Positions 1-5,342 of a DNA stretch of 5,558 nt are shown one piece after another. Origin of the DNA: Phycisphaerae bacterium (GTDB taxonomy: Bacteria > Planctomycetota > Phycisphaerae > Sedimentisphaerales > SG8-4); contig JAUWLI010000216.1 in the NCBI GenBank assembly GCA_030613765.1, positions 1-5,558 on the forward strand. The letters are read 5' to 3'. Position numbers and translations under genes: made by a program. Below the pieces are notes generated by a model. The model saw only the letters and a list, made by a program, of their open reading frames with translations. It made no database searches and was not told the origin of the DNA. Every line of letters begins with the position of its first letter. Position 1 is the stretch's first letter.

Positions 1-65
1 TAATCCTTTGTTAATACTTTATTTACGTTCAACTTGACTTTTCGGAAATTGGCTTTGTTTTGCAT
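1..65 (-). CDS. 5' end of a small ORF running off the left edge; recurrent Planctomycetota-type sequence
   Basis: An ATG at 65-63 on the minus strand opens a frame that stays open for 21 codons to the window edge. It reads MQNKANFRKVKLNV and then NKVLTKD. It is very rich in Lys and Asn, with no signal peptide or domain. There is no clear Shine-Dalgarno sequence upstream (the preceding minus-strand bases are AACCTTTTT). From memory, short ORFs with an NKANF...LTKDY-like pattern recur many times in Phycisphaerae genomes as hypothetical proteins, so this may be the translated face of a dispersed repeat rather than a functional gene. Function is unknown. The alternative is a chance open frame in AT-rich DNA. 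Confidence 0.3.
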   Translation of the reverse strand, partial: MQNKANFRKVKLNVNKVLTKD

Positions 66-86
66 AAAAAGGTTGATTTGTAGAGA

Positions 87-108
87 CTCCTCTCCAAATG
101 TAGAGGAG
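87..108. repeat. Perfect 7-bp stem-loop
   Basis: CTCCTCT (87-93) pairs with AGAGGAG (102-108) around an 8-nt loop. On the plus strand it is followed by AATTTAAAGTTT, which is not a real U tract, so terminator function is weak at best. It lies just upstream of the minus-strand ORF starting at 65. Confidence 0.5.
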
Positions 109-127
109 AATTTAAAGTTTAAAGTGG

Positions 128-159
128 AAAATGCAAAACCACAGCTCAAAATGTAAAAC
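128..159. repeat. Direct repeat AAAATGNAAAAC, two copies
   Basis: AAAATGCAAAAC (128-139) and AAAATGTAAAAC (148-159) differ by one base and are spaced 20 bp apart. They sit in an A-rich stretch that begins with TTTAAAGTTTAAAGTGG. From memory, AT-rich stretches of this kind are common between genes in Phycisphaerae, next to the NKANF-type small ORFs. Confidence 0.45.
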
Positions 160-242
160 GATTTTCTTCTCATTCGACTACTTCTATTTCACTCAGGATA
201 AATTTGCTCAGGACAGGCATAGAAATTCCCTGACTATTGATA

Positions 243-256
243 ACCGCCTTCGCGGT
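243..256. repeat. Short perfect hairpin ACCGC/GCGGT
   Basis: ACCGC (243-247) and GCGGT (252-256) form a 5-bp stem with a CTTC loop. It is the first of the palindromes that continue to 480. Function unknown. Confidence 0.4.
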
Positions 257-301
257 AACAGTTTATACAAATTTAAATGTTTTAAAATGGCTCCCTGCTG
301 G

Positions 302-371
302 ATCCCTGCCTACGACTTTGCAGGGATGCTGGATTCGTGGGCAACTTGCCCTACTCGTGCGGTTCTCCGCA
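302..371. repeat. Three consecutive perfect palindromes
   Basis: Three stem-loops stand in a row. ATCCCTGC (302-309) pairs with GCAGGGAT (320-327) over a 10-nt loop. GGGCAA (339-344) pairs with TTGCCC (346-351) around a single base. TGCGG (358-362) pairs with CCGCA (367-371) with a TTCT loop. The first resembles the dispersed GGATCCC...GGGATG palindromes found in multiple copies in many bacterial genomes. The cluster looks like a mobile or decayed repeat rather than a terminator, because no U tract follows. Confidence 0.6.
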
Positions 372-380
372 ATAATTAGC

Positions 381-403
381 ATTTAGTATCTCGTATTTAG
401 TAT
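381..403. repeat. Direct repeat ATTTAGTAT, two copies
   Basis: ATTTAGTAT occurs at 381-389 and again at 395-403, a 14-bp period. It marks a short AT-rich gap between two groups of GC-rich palindromes. No function can be assigned. Confidence 0.45.
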
Positions 404-406
404 ATA

Positions 407-431
407 GCCGGTTGAGGCCGAGACGGCCGGC
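407..431. repeat. GC-rich nested palindrome
   Basis: GCCGG (407-411) can pair with CCGGC (427-431), and inside it CCG (418-420) can pair with CGG (424-426) around AGA. GGCCGGCC at 425-432 is also self-complementary. It belongs to the same palindrome cluster as its neighbours. Confidence 0.45.
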
Positions 432-442
432 CTTGTTTATTG

Positions 443-480
443 ACCGCCTGCTGGCGGTTTACGTTTACCTGCTGGCAAAC
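443..480. repeat. Two tandem hairpins with identical TGCT loops
   Basis: ACCGCC (443-448) and GGCGGT (453-458) form a perfect 6-bp stem with loop TGCT. Five bases later GTTTACC (463-469) and GGCAAAC (474-480) form a 7-bp stem with one A-C mismatch and the same TGCT loop. The core CCTGCTGG is shared at 447-454 and 468-475 and also occurs at 294-301. This suggests small repeat units that diverged after duplication. Confidence 0.55.
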
Positions 481-539
481 ATACAAGTATATTAACAGAT
501 TTCCAAACAATAGACAAGGAAAAAATGAAAAATAAGTGC

Positions 540-551
540 TTTTTTTTTTTT
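540..551. repeat. T12 homopolymer
   Basis: Twelve T residues in a row follow an A-rich stretch. Such a run is prone to length change during replication. A miniature frame (ATG 525, AAGGA at 516-520, stop TGA 558-560, 11 codons) reads through it, but it is too short to call a gene. Confidence 0.6.
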
Positions 552-615
552 ATCCTGTGAGATGATTACTGTCTATATCACCGGGTCTCAATCTCATAAT
601 TTTTAAGCAGAAACC

Positions 616-657
616 AAGTGACTGTCCCTCGCACGCCTCCCGCACGCCCCGCACGCC
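616..657. repeat. AAGTGACTGTCCC motif followed by three CGCACGCC copies
   Basis: AAGTGACTGTCCC (616-628) is followed directly by CGCACGCC at 630-637, 641-648 and 650-657, in units of 11 and 9 bp, then a T8 run (660-667). From memory, AAGTGACTGTCCC and its complement GGGACAGTCACTT are dispersed in many environmental genomes, often near REP-associated IS200-like tyrosine transposase genes. No transposase gene is present here, so a mobile-element end is only a possibility. The block ends 3 bp before the stop codon of the minus-strand gene. Confidence 0.45.
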
Positions 658-669
658 TCTTTTTTTTCA

Positions 670-2631
670 CTATTCTGTCTTGTTGCCGAACAGCGCCTGC
701 ATCATCTCGTCCGAAAGCTGCAACGTGTAAACGTGATTCACATCAGCCGGGCCGCTGACCTGGTATGCTACGGTTTGCGACAAGTGGCTATCATGACAGC
801 GGACGGTAAATTTACCATGCTGGCTGCGCGCGACCAAGAATTCGGCAATGCCTTCGGCACCGGTCAGGCAGTTCTGGTACTGGTTTGGTCCAGTCCAGTT
901 TTCCACTACAACGCCTTCGACAGCCTTGCCGTTCGGGTCGAGGACCTCGACGTAGAGCGCTATCTTGGGTGTAAATTCAAATCTGCCCAGGTCGATCCTT
1001 TGGCCCTGAGAAGCGTTTATCGCCTCGGTCTGCAACGATTCCCACTGGCGCAGGTCCCAGGTCAGACTTGTCATGACCTCGAGCTGGATTTGCACGTCCA
1101 CTCCGGCAGGTATGTGCATTGTATTGACCTGGTTAGGCGAGAGGTAGTGATTTACCAAAAACTGTCTGGCCGAGCGATAATCGTCATTAAGATTCCTCGA
1201 CCAGCCGTAGCTATTGTCAGTCTCAATCTTCCATTTTGCCCGAATGCGGACTGGCGGTTCCTCTATGAGCGGTCTGATAAGGACGGTGGCACTCGGGTAC
1301 AGTCTTAACGTGCCTACGTCCACCGTTACCGATTCTTTGAGCTTGCTCAATTTCTCGCGATTGAGGTAGTGGGGAATGCAGACGTAGTCCTTTTCAAAGG
1401 CGATGACGAAAGAGCGCAACCGCGATGCATTAGCGGTCATTTCAAATCGCCCGTTTCCGTCTGTCCGTGCGACAGCAAAGAACGGTCTAATTAGTCCGAC
1501 AGGCTTTAGAGCCGGGTCCTCCAGCGAAGGGGCGGGGCCCAGTTCGTGAATCCTGTACCATTGATTATCGGTTATAGCAGAAAGGTCCTGCGAGGTAGAA
1601 TCGGCCCAGATGACAAAAACATCGCCAACCGCCTGGCCTGTTCTTCCGTTTACTACCTCTCCGGTGAACGCAATACTCTCCTGCGTTTCACGCCGCTGCA
1701 GGACAAAATGCAGTTCAAGGGGACTTTCTGCCGTCACCTGGATCGTGTTGAAACGGTAGTCGTGTTCCTTGTAACTCATCCAGGGTTCAAACATTCCAAG
1801 CGGTAGCTTTCTTGCCTGCTTAAGCTCACCATATTTGAAGTATATATTCCTTGCCGACCCGGGCAGCTTCAGCCACATGTGGATACCCCTTAGTTTTTTA
1901 GGCTCTGTAATTGGGCCGTCGTCGTCTTCAAAGATGAGCTTTCTGGCTGGCATGTCGGATACCAAGACAATCGTAGCTTGCTCATCGTTGCTTATGTCCA
2001 GAACGTCGGGTACAAGGAGTGACTGCCCGGGCGGTTTGACGGCCACACGGTATCTGCAACCCGGCGGCATCTCGTAGGCGACAGCTTTTGGATTGAGCGG
2101 CAGATACATTTGAAACCAGCCATGTTCGTCGGTGATGGCCGTAACCGCTCTAATGGCTGAGATGGTGAGTCTGTTGGGTCCTTCAGCTCTGCTGCAGGTC
2201 ATACTCACGCCGGGCACGGGTTGGTTGGCGTCGTTGAGGACAAAGCCGCGAATGCTGCGAGCCGCCTCAGGACTGCCTCTGCGGACCAATGGGGTGATAT
2301 AGTCTATTTCATTTGGCGGCTGTCCGTAATTATGGCGGACGACTTCACCCGTGCCGTAATCCGGATGCGTAAGCACAACAGTTTTGTAGCGGTAGCCGCT
2401 CGGGAGAGGGGTCATAGGTGTTCCATCTGCCGCAAGCTGCACCACGCCCGATGGAACTTCCTCGCCGAATTCGTTGACAGCAAAGTACTTAACGGTAGCG
2501 TTGCCGATGGGCTGGCCCAGGGCGTCGACGAATATTATGTAGCGGTTATTCGGGCCGGCGGCAACGGTGACGTACGAGGCCCACCCGGCCACAATGACAG
2601 CCAAAACCACAACAGCCGATTTGCGCTTCAC
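670..2631 (-). CDS. Secreted multi-module carboxypeptidase-regulatory-like domain protein
   Basis: A 653-aa exported protein. Residues 1-25 form a signal peptide: basic MKRK, hydrophobic core about 6-20, and a likely cut after VAA at 25. The rest is a chain of beta-sandwich modules of the carboxypeptidase-regulatory-like (CarboxypepD_reg/Ig-like) kind. Module 1 is about 27-118. Module 2 is about 126-225, with typical RGFVLNDANQPVPGV and TDEHGWF turns. Module 3 is about 320-415, with GEVVNGRTGQAVGDV and RTDGNGRFEM. The final module is about 556-640, with VLDPNGKAVEGV and TGAEGIAEF. Residues 230-315 and 440-550 are less recognisable beta-rich stretches. No catalytic motif or membrane anchor is visible after the signal peptide. 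It is probably a periplasmic or surface adhesive or scaffold protein; this role is inferred. Start choice: GTG 2631-2629 lies 6 nt after a GAGGAG ribosome-binding site and yields a clean signal peptide. A TTG eight codons upstream (2655) would include the ribosome-binding site in the coding sequence and put EEK ahead of the basic residues. The gene diverges from the GH95-like gene. No terminator is seen after TAG. Confidence 0.85.
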   Translation of the reverse strand: MKRKSAVVVLAVIVAGWASYVTVAAGPNNRYIIFVDALGQPIGNATVKYFAVNEFGEEVPSGVVQLAADGTPMTPLPSGYRYKTVVLTHPDYGTGEVVRHNYGQPPNEIDYITPLVRRGSPEAARSIRGFVLNDANQPVPGVSMTCSRAEGPNRLTISAIRAVTAITDEHGWFQMYLPLNPKAVAYEMPPGCRYRVAVKPPGQSLLVPDVLDISNDEQATIVLVSDMPARKLIFEDDDGPITEPKKLRGIHMWLKLPGSARNIYFKYGELKQARKLPLGMFEPWMSYKEHDYRFNTIQVTAESPLELHFVLQRRETQESIAFTGEVVNGRTGQAVGDVFVIWADSTSQDLSAITDNQWYRIHELGPAPSLEDPALKPVGLIRPFFAVARTDGNGRFEMTANASRLRSFVIAFEKDYVCIPHYLNREKLSKLKESVTVDVGTLRLYPSATVLIRPLIEEPPVRIRAKWKIETDNSYGWSRNLNDDYRSARQFLVNHYLSPNQVNTMHIPAGVDVQIQLEVMTSLTWDLRQWESLQTEAINASQGQRIDLGRFEFTPKIALYVEVLDPNGKAVEGVVVENWTGPNQYQNCLTGAEGIAEFLVARSQHGKFTVRCHDSHLSQTVAYQVSGPADVNHVYTLQLSDEMMQALFGNKTE

Positions 2632-2633
2632 GA

Positions 2634-2643
2634 CCTTCTCCTC
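2634..2643 (-). promoter_or_regulatory. Ribosome-binding site that fixes the GTG start
   Basis: On the minus strand GAGGAGAAGG occupies 2643-2634. The GAGGAG core ends 6 nt before GTG at 2631-2629. This spacing favours the GTG over the longer TTG-started frame. Confidence 0.75.
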
Positions 2644-2689
2644 AATCCATACCAAAGAGCGGCTCCGTCATCAAACTTAGAGCAACAAT

Positions 2690-2699
2690 TTGTTAACAA
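2690..2699. promoter_or_regulatory. Palindrome TTGTTAACAA, possible operator
   Basis: TTGTTAACAA is a perfect 10-bp palindrome. The overlapping CAATT (2686-2690) and AATTG (2698-2702) form a second inverted repeat. It lies about 60 bp upstream of the minus-strand GTG start, a plausible position for a regulator site. In AT-rich DNA such a palindrome can also occur by chance. Confidence 0.25.
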
Positions 2700-2876
2700 T
2701 TGCATCTTATTGCCCCGTGAGTATTTACTTACAGGTTACAAAATTAATGCCTAAAATGCAACTGTTTTTTACCATTTCATTTACTCCGGATTTAGTAACT
2801 AATACGTGACAAAAGAACAGGATTTTGATAGCATAGGGCTTTTAGAGGCTGTTCAAATGTGTTTAGGAGAAACCTA

Positions 2877-2909
2877 ATGGGCCAAGAGTTCAAAGATGCC
2901 CTAATATAA
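2877..2909 (+). CDS. Possible 10-codon leader ORF
   Basis: ATG at 2877 follows AGGAG (2865-2869) with a 7-nt spacer, which is a well-formed initiation site. It encodes MGQEFKDALI and stops at TAA 2907-2909, 43 nt before the GH95-like start. It could be a leader peptide that affects translation of the next gene, or the remnant of a gene. Its composition gives no attenuation clue (no run of one amino acid). No anti-terminator structure is seen. Confidence 0.2.
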   Translation: MGQEFKDALI

Positions 2910-2937
2910 ATTTTGACCGTTAATCGGTATCTACTAC

Positions 2938-2942
2938 AGGAG
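2938..2942 (+). promoter_or_regulatory. Ribosome-binding site of the GH95-like gene
   Basis: AGGAG at 2938-2942 lies 10 nt before ATG 2953. A further AAGGA (2945-2949) is closer, so the spacing is slightly ambiguous. Either supports the chosen start, which begins a signal peptide. Confidence 0.7.
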
Positions 2943-2952
2943 AAAAGGAATT

Positions 2953-5271
2953 ATGAGAAGCTCAGGTTTGATCAAAGTTTCGGTATTGTTACTTATTGGC
3001 TGCCTGCTTAACGCATCCAAGATATCGGCCCAGCCATTGCCCGAGCACGGGTTGCATTACAAAAGGGCAGCGACTGTCTGGGACGAAGCGATGCCACTTG
3101 GTAATGGTTTGTTAGGCGCCCTTGTCTGGGGGGATGGAAAACCTCTGCGTATTTCATTAGATCGTACCGATTTGTGGGACCTGAGACCCGTGCCGGAATT
3201 TCACACCAAGGAATATTCATACGAACTCATGCGTCAATGGGTCAAAGAAGGCAAAATCGACGACCTTCACAGGCTGTATGATAAGCCTTACTGGTATCCC
3301 GGCCCGACGAAGATACCAGCTGGCAGGATAGAAATCACGCTTGAAGGTGAAAATCTTTTCCAAAGCGCAGAACTAAATCTGAAAGAGGCGGCTGTGAAAA
3401 TGGAATTGGCCGGGGGAGCCGGCGTGCGTGTTTTTGTACACGCAGCCAAAACAGTCGGTATGATATTGATAGAAGGGGACAAGAAGATTGATATCAAGCT
3501 GTTAGCTCCGCCTTTTGCCGGTAAAGTTACCACGACGGCCGGCGTTGGTATCAGCCGCAACGAACTTGCCATGCTCAAATACGATGCGCCGGTTGAGAAA
3601 AACGGTGAGAACTGGACGGGATTTTACCAGGAGGGCTGGGGGGGATTCGGATTTGCAGTGGCAGTTCAGTGGAAGAAATCGAAGAATTCTGCGCTGGCGG
3701 CATGGTCGATTGCAACAACCAAAGACAGCAAGGACCCGCTAAAGGCGGCCCGTAAAAACTGCGCCGATGCGCTGGGGCAGGGTTTTGAAAAAATGTTTGC
3801 CGAACACAGTAAGTGGTGGAAGGAGTACTGGGATAAATCAGATATCCGCATTCCGAATAAAATCATCGAACGTCAGTGGTATTTAGAGACATACAAATTC
3901 GGCGCGGCAGCCCGTATTGACACTCCGCCGATTTCGCTGCAGGGGCCGTGGACCGCAGATAATATGAAGATACCGCCGTGGAAAGGGGACTATCATCACG
4001 ACTTGAATACCGAGCTTTGCTATTGGCCGTGCTATTCGGGCAATCACCTCGAAGGCGGGCTGGGCTTTCTTAAATGGCTTTGGGACACGAAGGAAAATGC
4101 CCGCGGGTGGACGAAACGCTTTTTTGATAAGCCGGGCCTTAATATTCCCATGACAAGCGATATCAACCAGGAGCAAATCGGCGGGTGGCATCAGTATACG
4201 CATTCGTCGACGACGGCGGCGTGGCTGGCGCATCATTTTTATCTGCACTGGCGGTACTCGATGGACCGTGAGTTTCTGCGCGAGCGGGCGTATCCTTTTC
4301 TTAAAGATGTTGCGGTCTTTCTCGAAGCAGTAACTGAAAAAGGCGCAGACGGCAAACGCACACTGCCGCTTAGCTCATCACCTGAGATTAACGACAACCG
4401 AATTGAGGCGTGGTTTGCGACAATCACCAATTACGACCTTTCGCTGATTCGCTGGGAATTTGAGACCACGGCAGAACTTGCAGACGAACTGGGTAAAAGC
4501 AAAGAAGCCGCCCACTGGCGAATGGTGCTTAGTGAAATGCCCGAACTTACCATCGATGCCGATAGCAAAAAACTGCTCGTTGCAAAGGATTATCCGCTGA
4601 AATCGTCACATCGGCACTTCTCGCATCTTATGGCGATTCATCCGCTGGGCACTGTCCGCTGGGAGAACGGCACAGAAGACCAAAAGATTATCAAGGCCTC
4701 ACTCGACGATCTCGAAAAGCTGGGTTCGTCGGCATGGTGCGGCTATAGCTTTTCATGGCTCGGCAACCTGGCAGCAAGGGGGCGCGACGGCGAACGTGCA
4801 GAAAAGGTGCTGGAAATATTTTCAAAGGCGTTTTGTCTTCGCAGCAGCTTCCACTGTAACGGCGACCAGAGCGGCAAAGGTTATTCGAACTTCCGCTATC
4901 GGCCATTTACTCTGGAGGGCAATTTCGCAGCCGCGGCGGGTGTGCAGGAAATGCTCATCCAGAGCTACTCAGGAACAATAAGACTGTTCCCGGCAATACC
5001 CAAAGACTGGAAAGACGTCACCTTCAAGACGTTGAGAGCAGAAGGGGCTTTCCTGGTCTCGGCAGAGAAAAAGGGTGGAAAAGTGGTCCGGGTGGAAATC
5101 ACTTCCGAAAAAGGGGGTATCTGCAAGCTTGAAAATCCCTTCGACGGAAAGTATGAAATAAAAGGAATTGAATCTGGCAAAGTTAAACAAAAAGACAACG
5201 AGATATGGCTTTCGACCTCAACCGGACAAAAGATAGTACTGGTTGGAAAGCGGATTAGAAGTGCTGCTTAA
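2953..5271 (+). CDS. Secreted GH95-related glycoside hydrolase (alpha-L-fucosidase clan)
   Basis: A complete 772-aa enzyme of the usual GH95 length and architecture. A signal peptide at about 1-26 (hydrophobic core 9-20, cut near ISA|QP) sends it out of the cytoplasm; L14-I15-G16-C17 is lipobox-like, so a lipid anchor is an alternative. The N-terminal beta-sandwich is about 30-270, with the family signature MPLGNGLLGALVWG (47-60). A helical linker with HSKWWKEYW (285-293) leads into an (alpha/alpha)6 barrel, about 300-670, with DYHHDLNTELCYW (346-358), LPLSSSPE (471-478), HRHFSH (553-558) and FTLEGNFAAAAG (652-663). The C-terminal beta-domain, from about 670, starts with SGTIRLFPAIP (673-683). 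Family members invert alpha-L-fucosides or alpha-L-galactosides. The general acid Glu matches E478. Of the two Asn that in Bifidobacterium AfcA activate water, N352 is kept but the other is Asp (D350); the assisting Asp is Glu (E655). The exact substrate is therefore uncertain. The gene appears intact. It probably takes part in plant or algal glycan or mucin-type breakdown. No transporter or other sugar enzyme is visible in the window. Confidence 0.85.
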   Translation: MRSSGLIKVSVLLLIGCLLNASKISAQPLPEHGLHYKRAATVWDEAMPLGNGLLGALVWGDGKPLRISLDRTDLWDLRPVPEFHTKEYSYELMRQWVKEGKIDDLHRLYDKPYWYPGPTKIPAGRIEITLEGENLFQSAELNLKEAAVKMELAGGAGVRVFVHAAKTVGMILIEGDKKIDIKLLAPPFAGKVTTTAGVGISRNELAMLKYDAPVEKNGENWTGFYQEGWGGFGFAVAVQWKKSKNSALAAWSIATTKDSKDPLKAARKNCADALGQGFEKMFAEHSKWWKEYWDKSDIRIPNKIIERQWYLETYKFGAAARIDTPPISLQGPWTADNMKIPPWKGDYHHDLNTELCYWPCYSGNHLEGGLGFLKWLWDTKENARGWTKRFFDKPGLNIPMTSDINQEQIGGWHQYTHSSTTAAWLAHHFYLHWRYSMDREFLRERAYPFLKDVAVFLEAVTEKGADGKRTLPLSSSPEINDNRIEAWFATITNYDLSLIRWEFETTAELADELGKSKEAAHWRMVLSEMPELTIDADSKKLLVAKDYPLKSSHRHFSHLMAIHPLGTVRWENGTEDQKIIKASLDDLEKLGSSAWCGYSFSWLGNLAARGRDGERAEKVLEIFSKAFCLRSSFHCNGDQSGKGYSNFRYRPFTLEGNFAAAAGVQEMLIQSYSGTIRLFPAIPKDWKDVTFKTLRAEGAFLVSAEKKGGKVVRVEITSEKGGICKLENPFDGKYEIKGIESGKVKQKDNEIWLSTSTGQKIVLVGKRIRSAA

Positions 5272-5301
5272 AGGTTTATTTGTATACATTTTGTCGGATT
5301 A

Positions 5302-5310
5302 TGGTATAAT
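5302..5310 (+). promoter_or_regulatory. Extended -10 promoter TGGTATAAT
   Basis: A perfect TATAAT (5305-5310) is preceded by TGG, the extended -10 element TGn. No good -35 is seen; the nearest candidate is TTGTAT at 5280-5285, 19 bp upstream, matching only three of six bases. Extended -10 promoters commonly work without a -35. It lies 31 bp after the GH95-like stop codon and 33 bp before GTG 5343, so the downstream gene probably has its own transcript. Confidence 0.6.
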
Positions 5311-5330
5311 GAAACAACTGGATTTCTACC

Positions 5331-5334
5331 GGAG
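5331..5334 (+). promoter_or_regulatory. Ribosome-binding site for GTG 5343
   Basis: GGAG at 5331-5334 lies 8 nt before GTG 5343-5345. This supports a GTG start for the right-edge gene, which would be missed if only ATG starts were considered. Confidence 0.65.
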
Positions 5335-5342
5335 ATTTTTCC

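Larger units (their letters stand above)
66..669. other. Gene-poor, repeat-rich intergenic region
   Basis: About 600 bp with no gene I can support. It changes character along its length: AT-rich to about 240, then a series of short hairpins between 243 and 480, a T12 run at 540-551, and a GC-rich triple repeat next to a T8 run at 630-667. The only long open frame (131-379, plus) crosses the hairpins, lacks a good ribosome-binding site and has no protein-like features. I see no tRNA, no rRNA fragment and no CRISPR array. No intrinsic terminator for the minus-strand gene ending at 670 is evident. Confidence 0.7.
2632..2952. other. Divergent intergenic spacer
   Basis: This 321-bp spacer separates two divergently transcribed genes and must hold both promoters. 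I see no convincing paired -35/-10 on either strand. On the plus strand TAATATAAA (2902-2910) is a possible -10-like stretch without a good -35. It also holds a 10-bp palindrome (2690-2699), a short ACCG/CGGT inverted repeat (2916-2928) and a 10-codon leader-like ORF (2877-2909). Confidence 0.6.

Noticed and set aside
131..379. 82-aa open frame on the plus strand
   Set aside because: It crosses several palindromes, has no clear ribosome-binding site, mixed unlikely composition and no recognisable domain or signal.
443..460. Rho-independent terminator
   Set aside because: The stem is perfect, but only TTT follows on the plus strand and no U tract on the minus strand, and no gene ends nearby in a suitable direction.
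616..657. CRISPR array
   Set aside because: The CGCACGCC units are only 8 bp with 1-3 bp gaps; there are no spacers of CRISPR length and no cas genes.
660..667. T8 run as terminator tail
   Set aside because: No stable hairpin directly precedes it on the plus strand, and on the minus strand it is an A run just after the stop codon.
733..1308. 191-aa plus-strand frame
   Set aside because: It lies wholly within the minus-strand secreted protein gene, whose frame has a signal peptide, ribosome-binding site and domain patterns. The same applies to frames at 1546-1806, 1835-2077 and 2221-2754.
2653..2655. TTG start for the minus-strand protein
   Set aside because: It would place the strong ribosome-binding site inside the coding sequence and add acidic residues ahead of the signal peptide; GTG at 2631 fits better.
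3883..4248. 121-aa minus-strand frame
   Set aside because: Antisense to the conserved barrel of the GH95-like gene; Arg/Pro-rich shadow translation.
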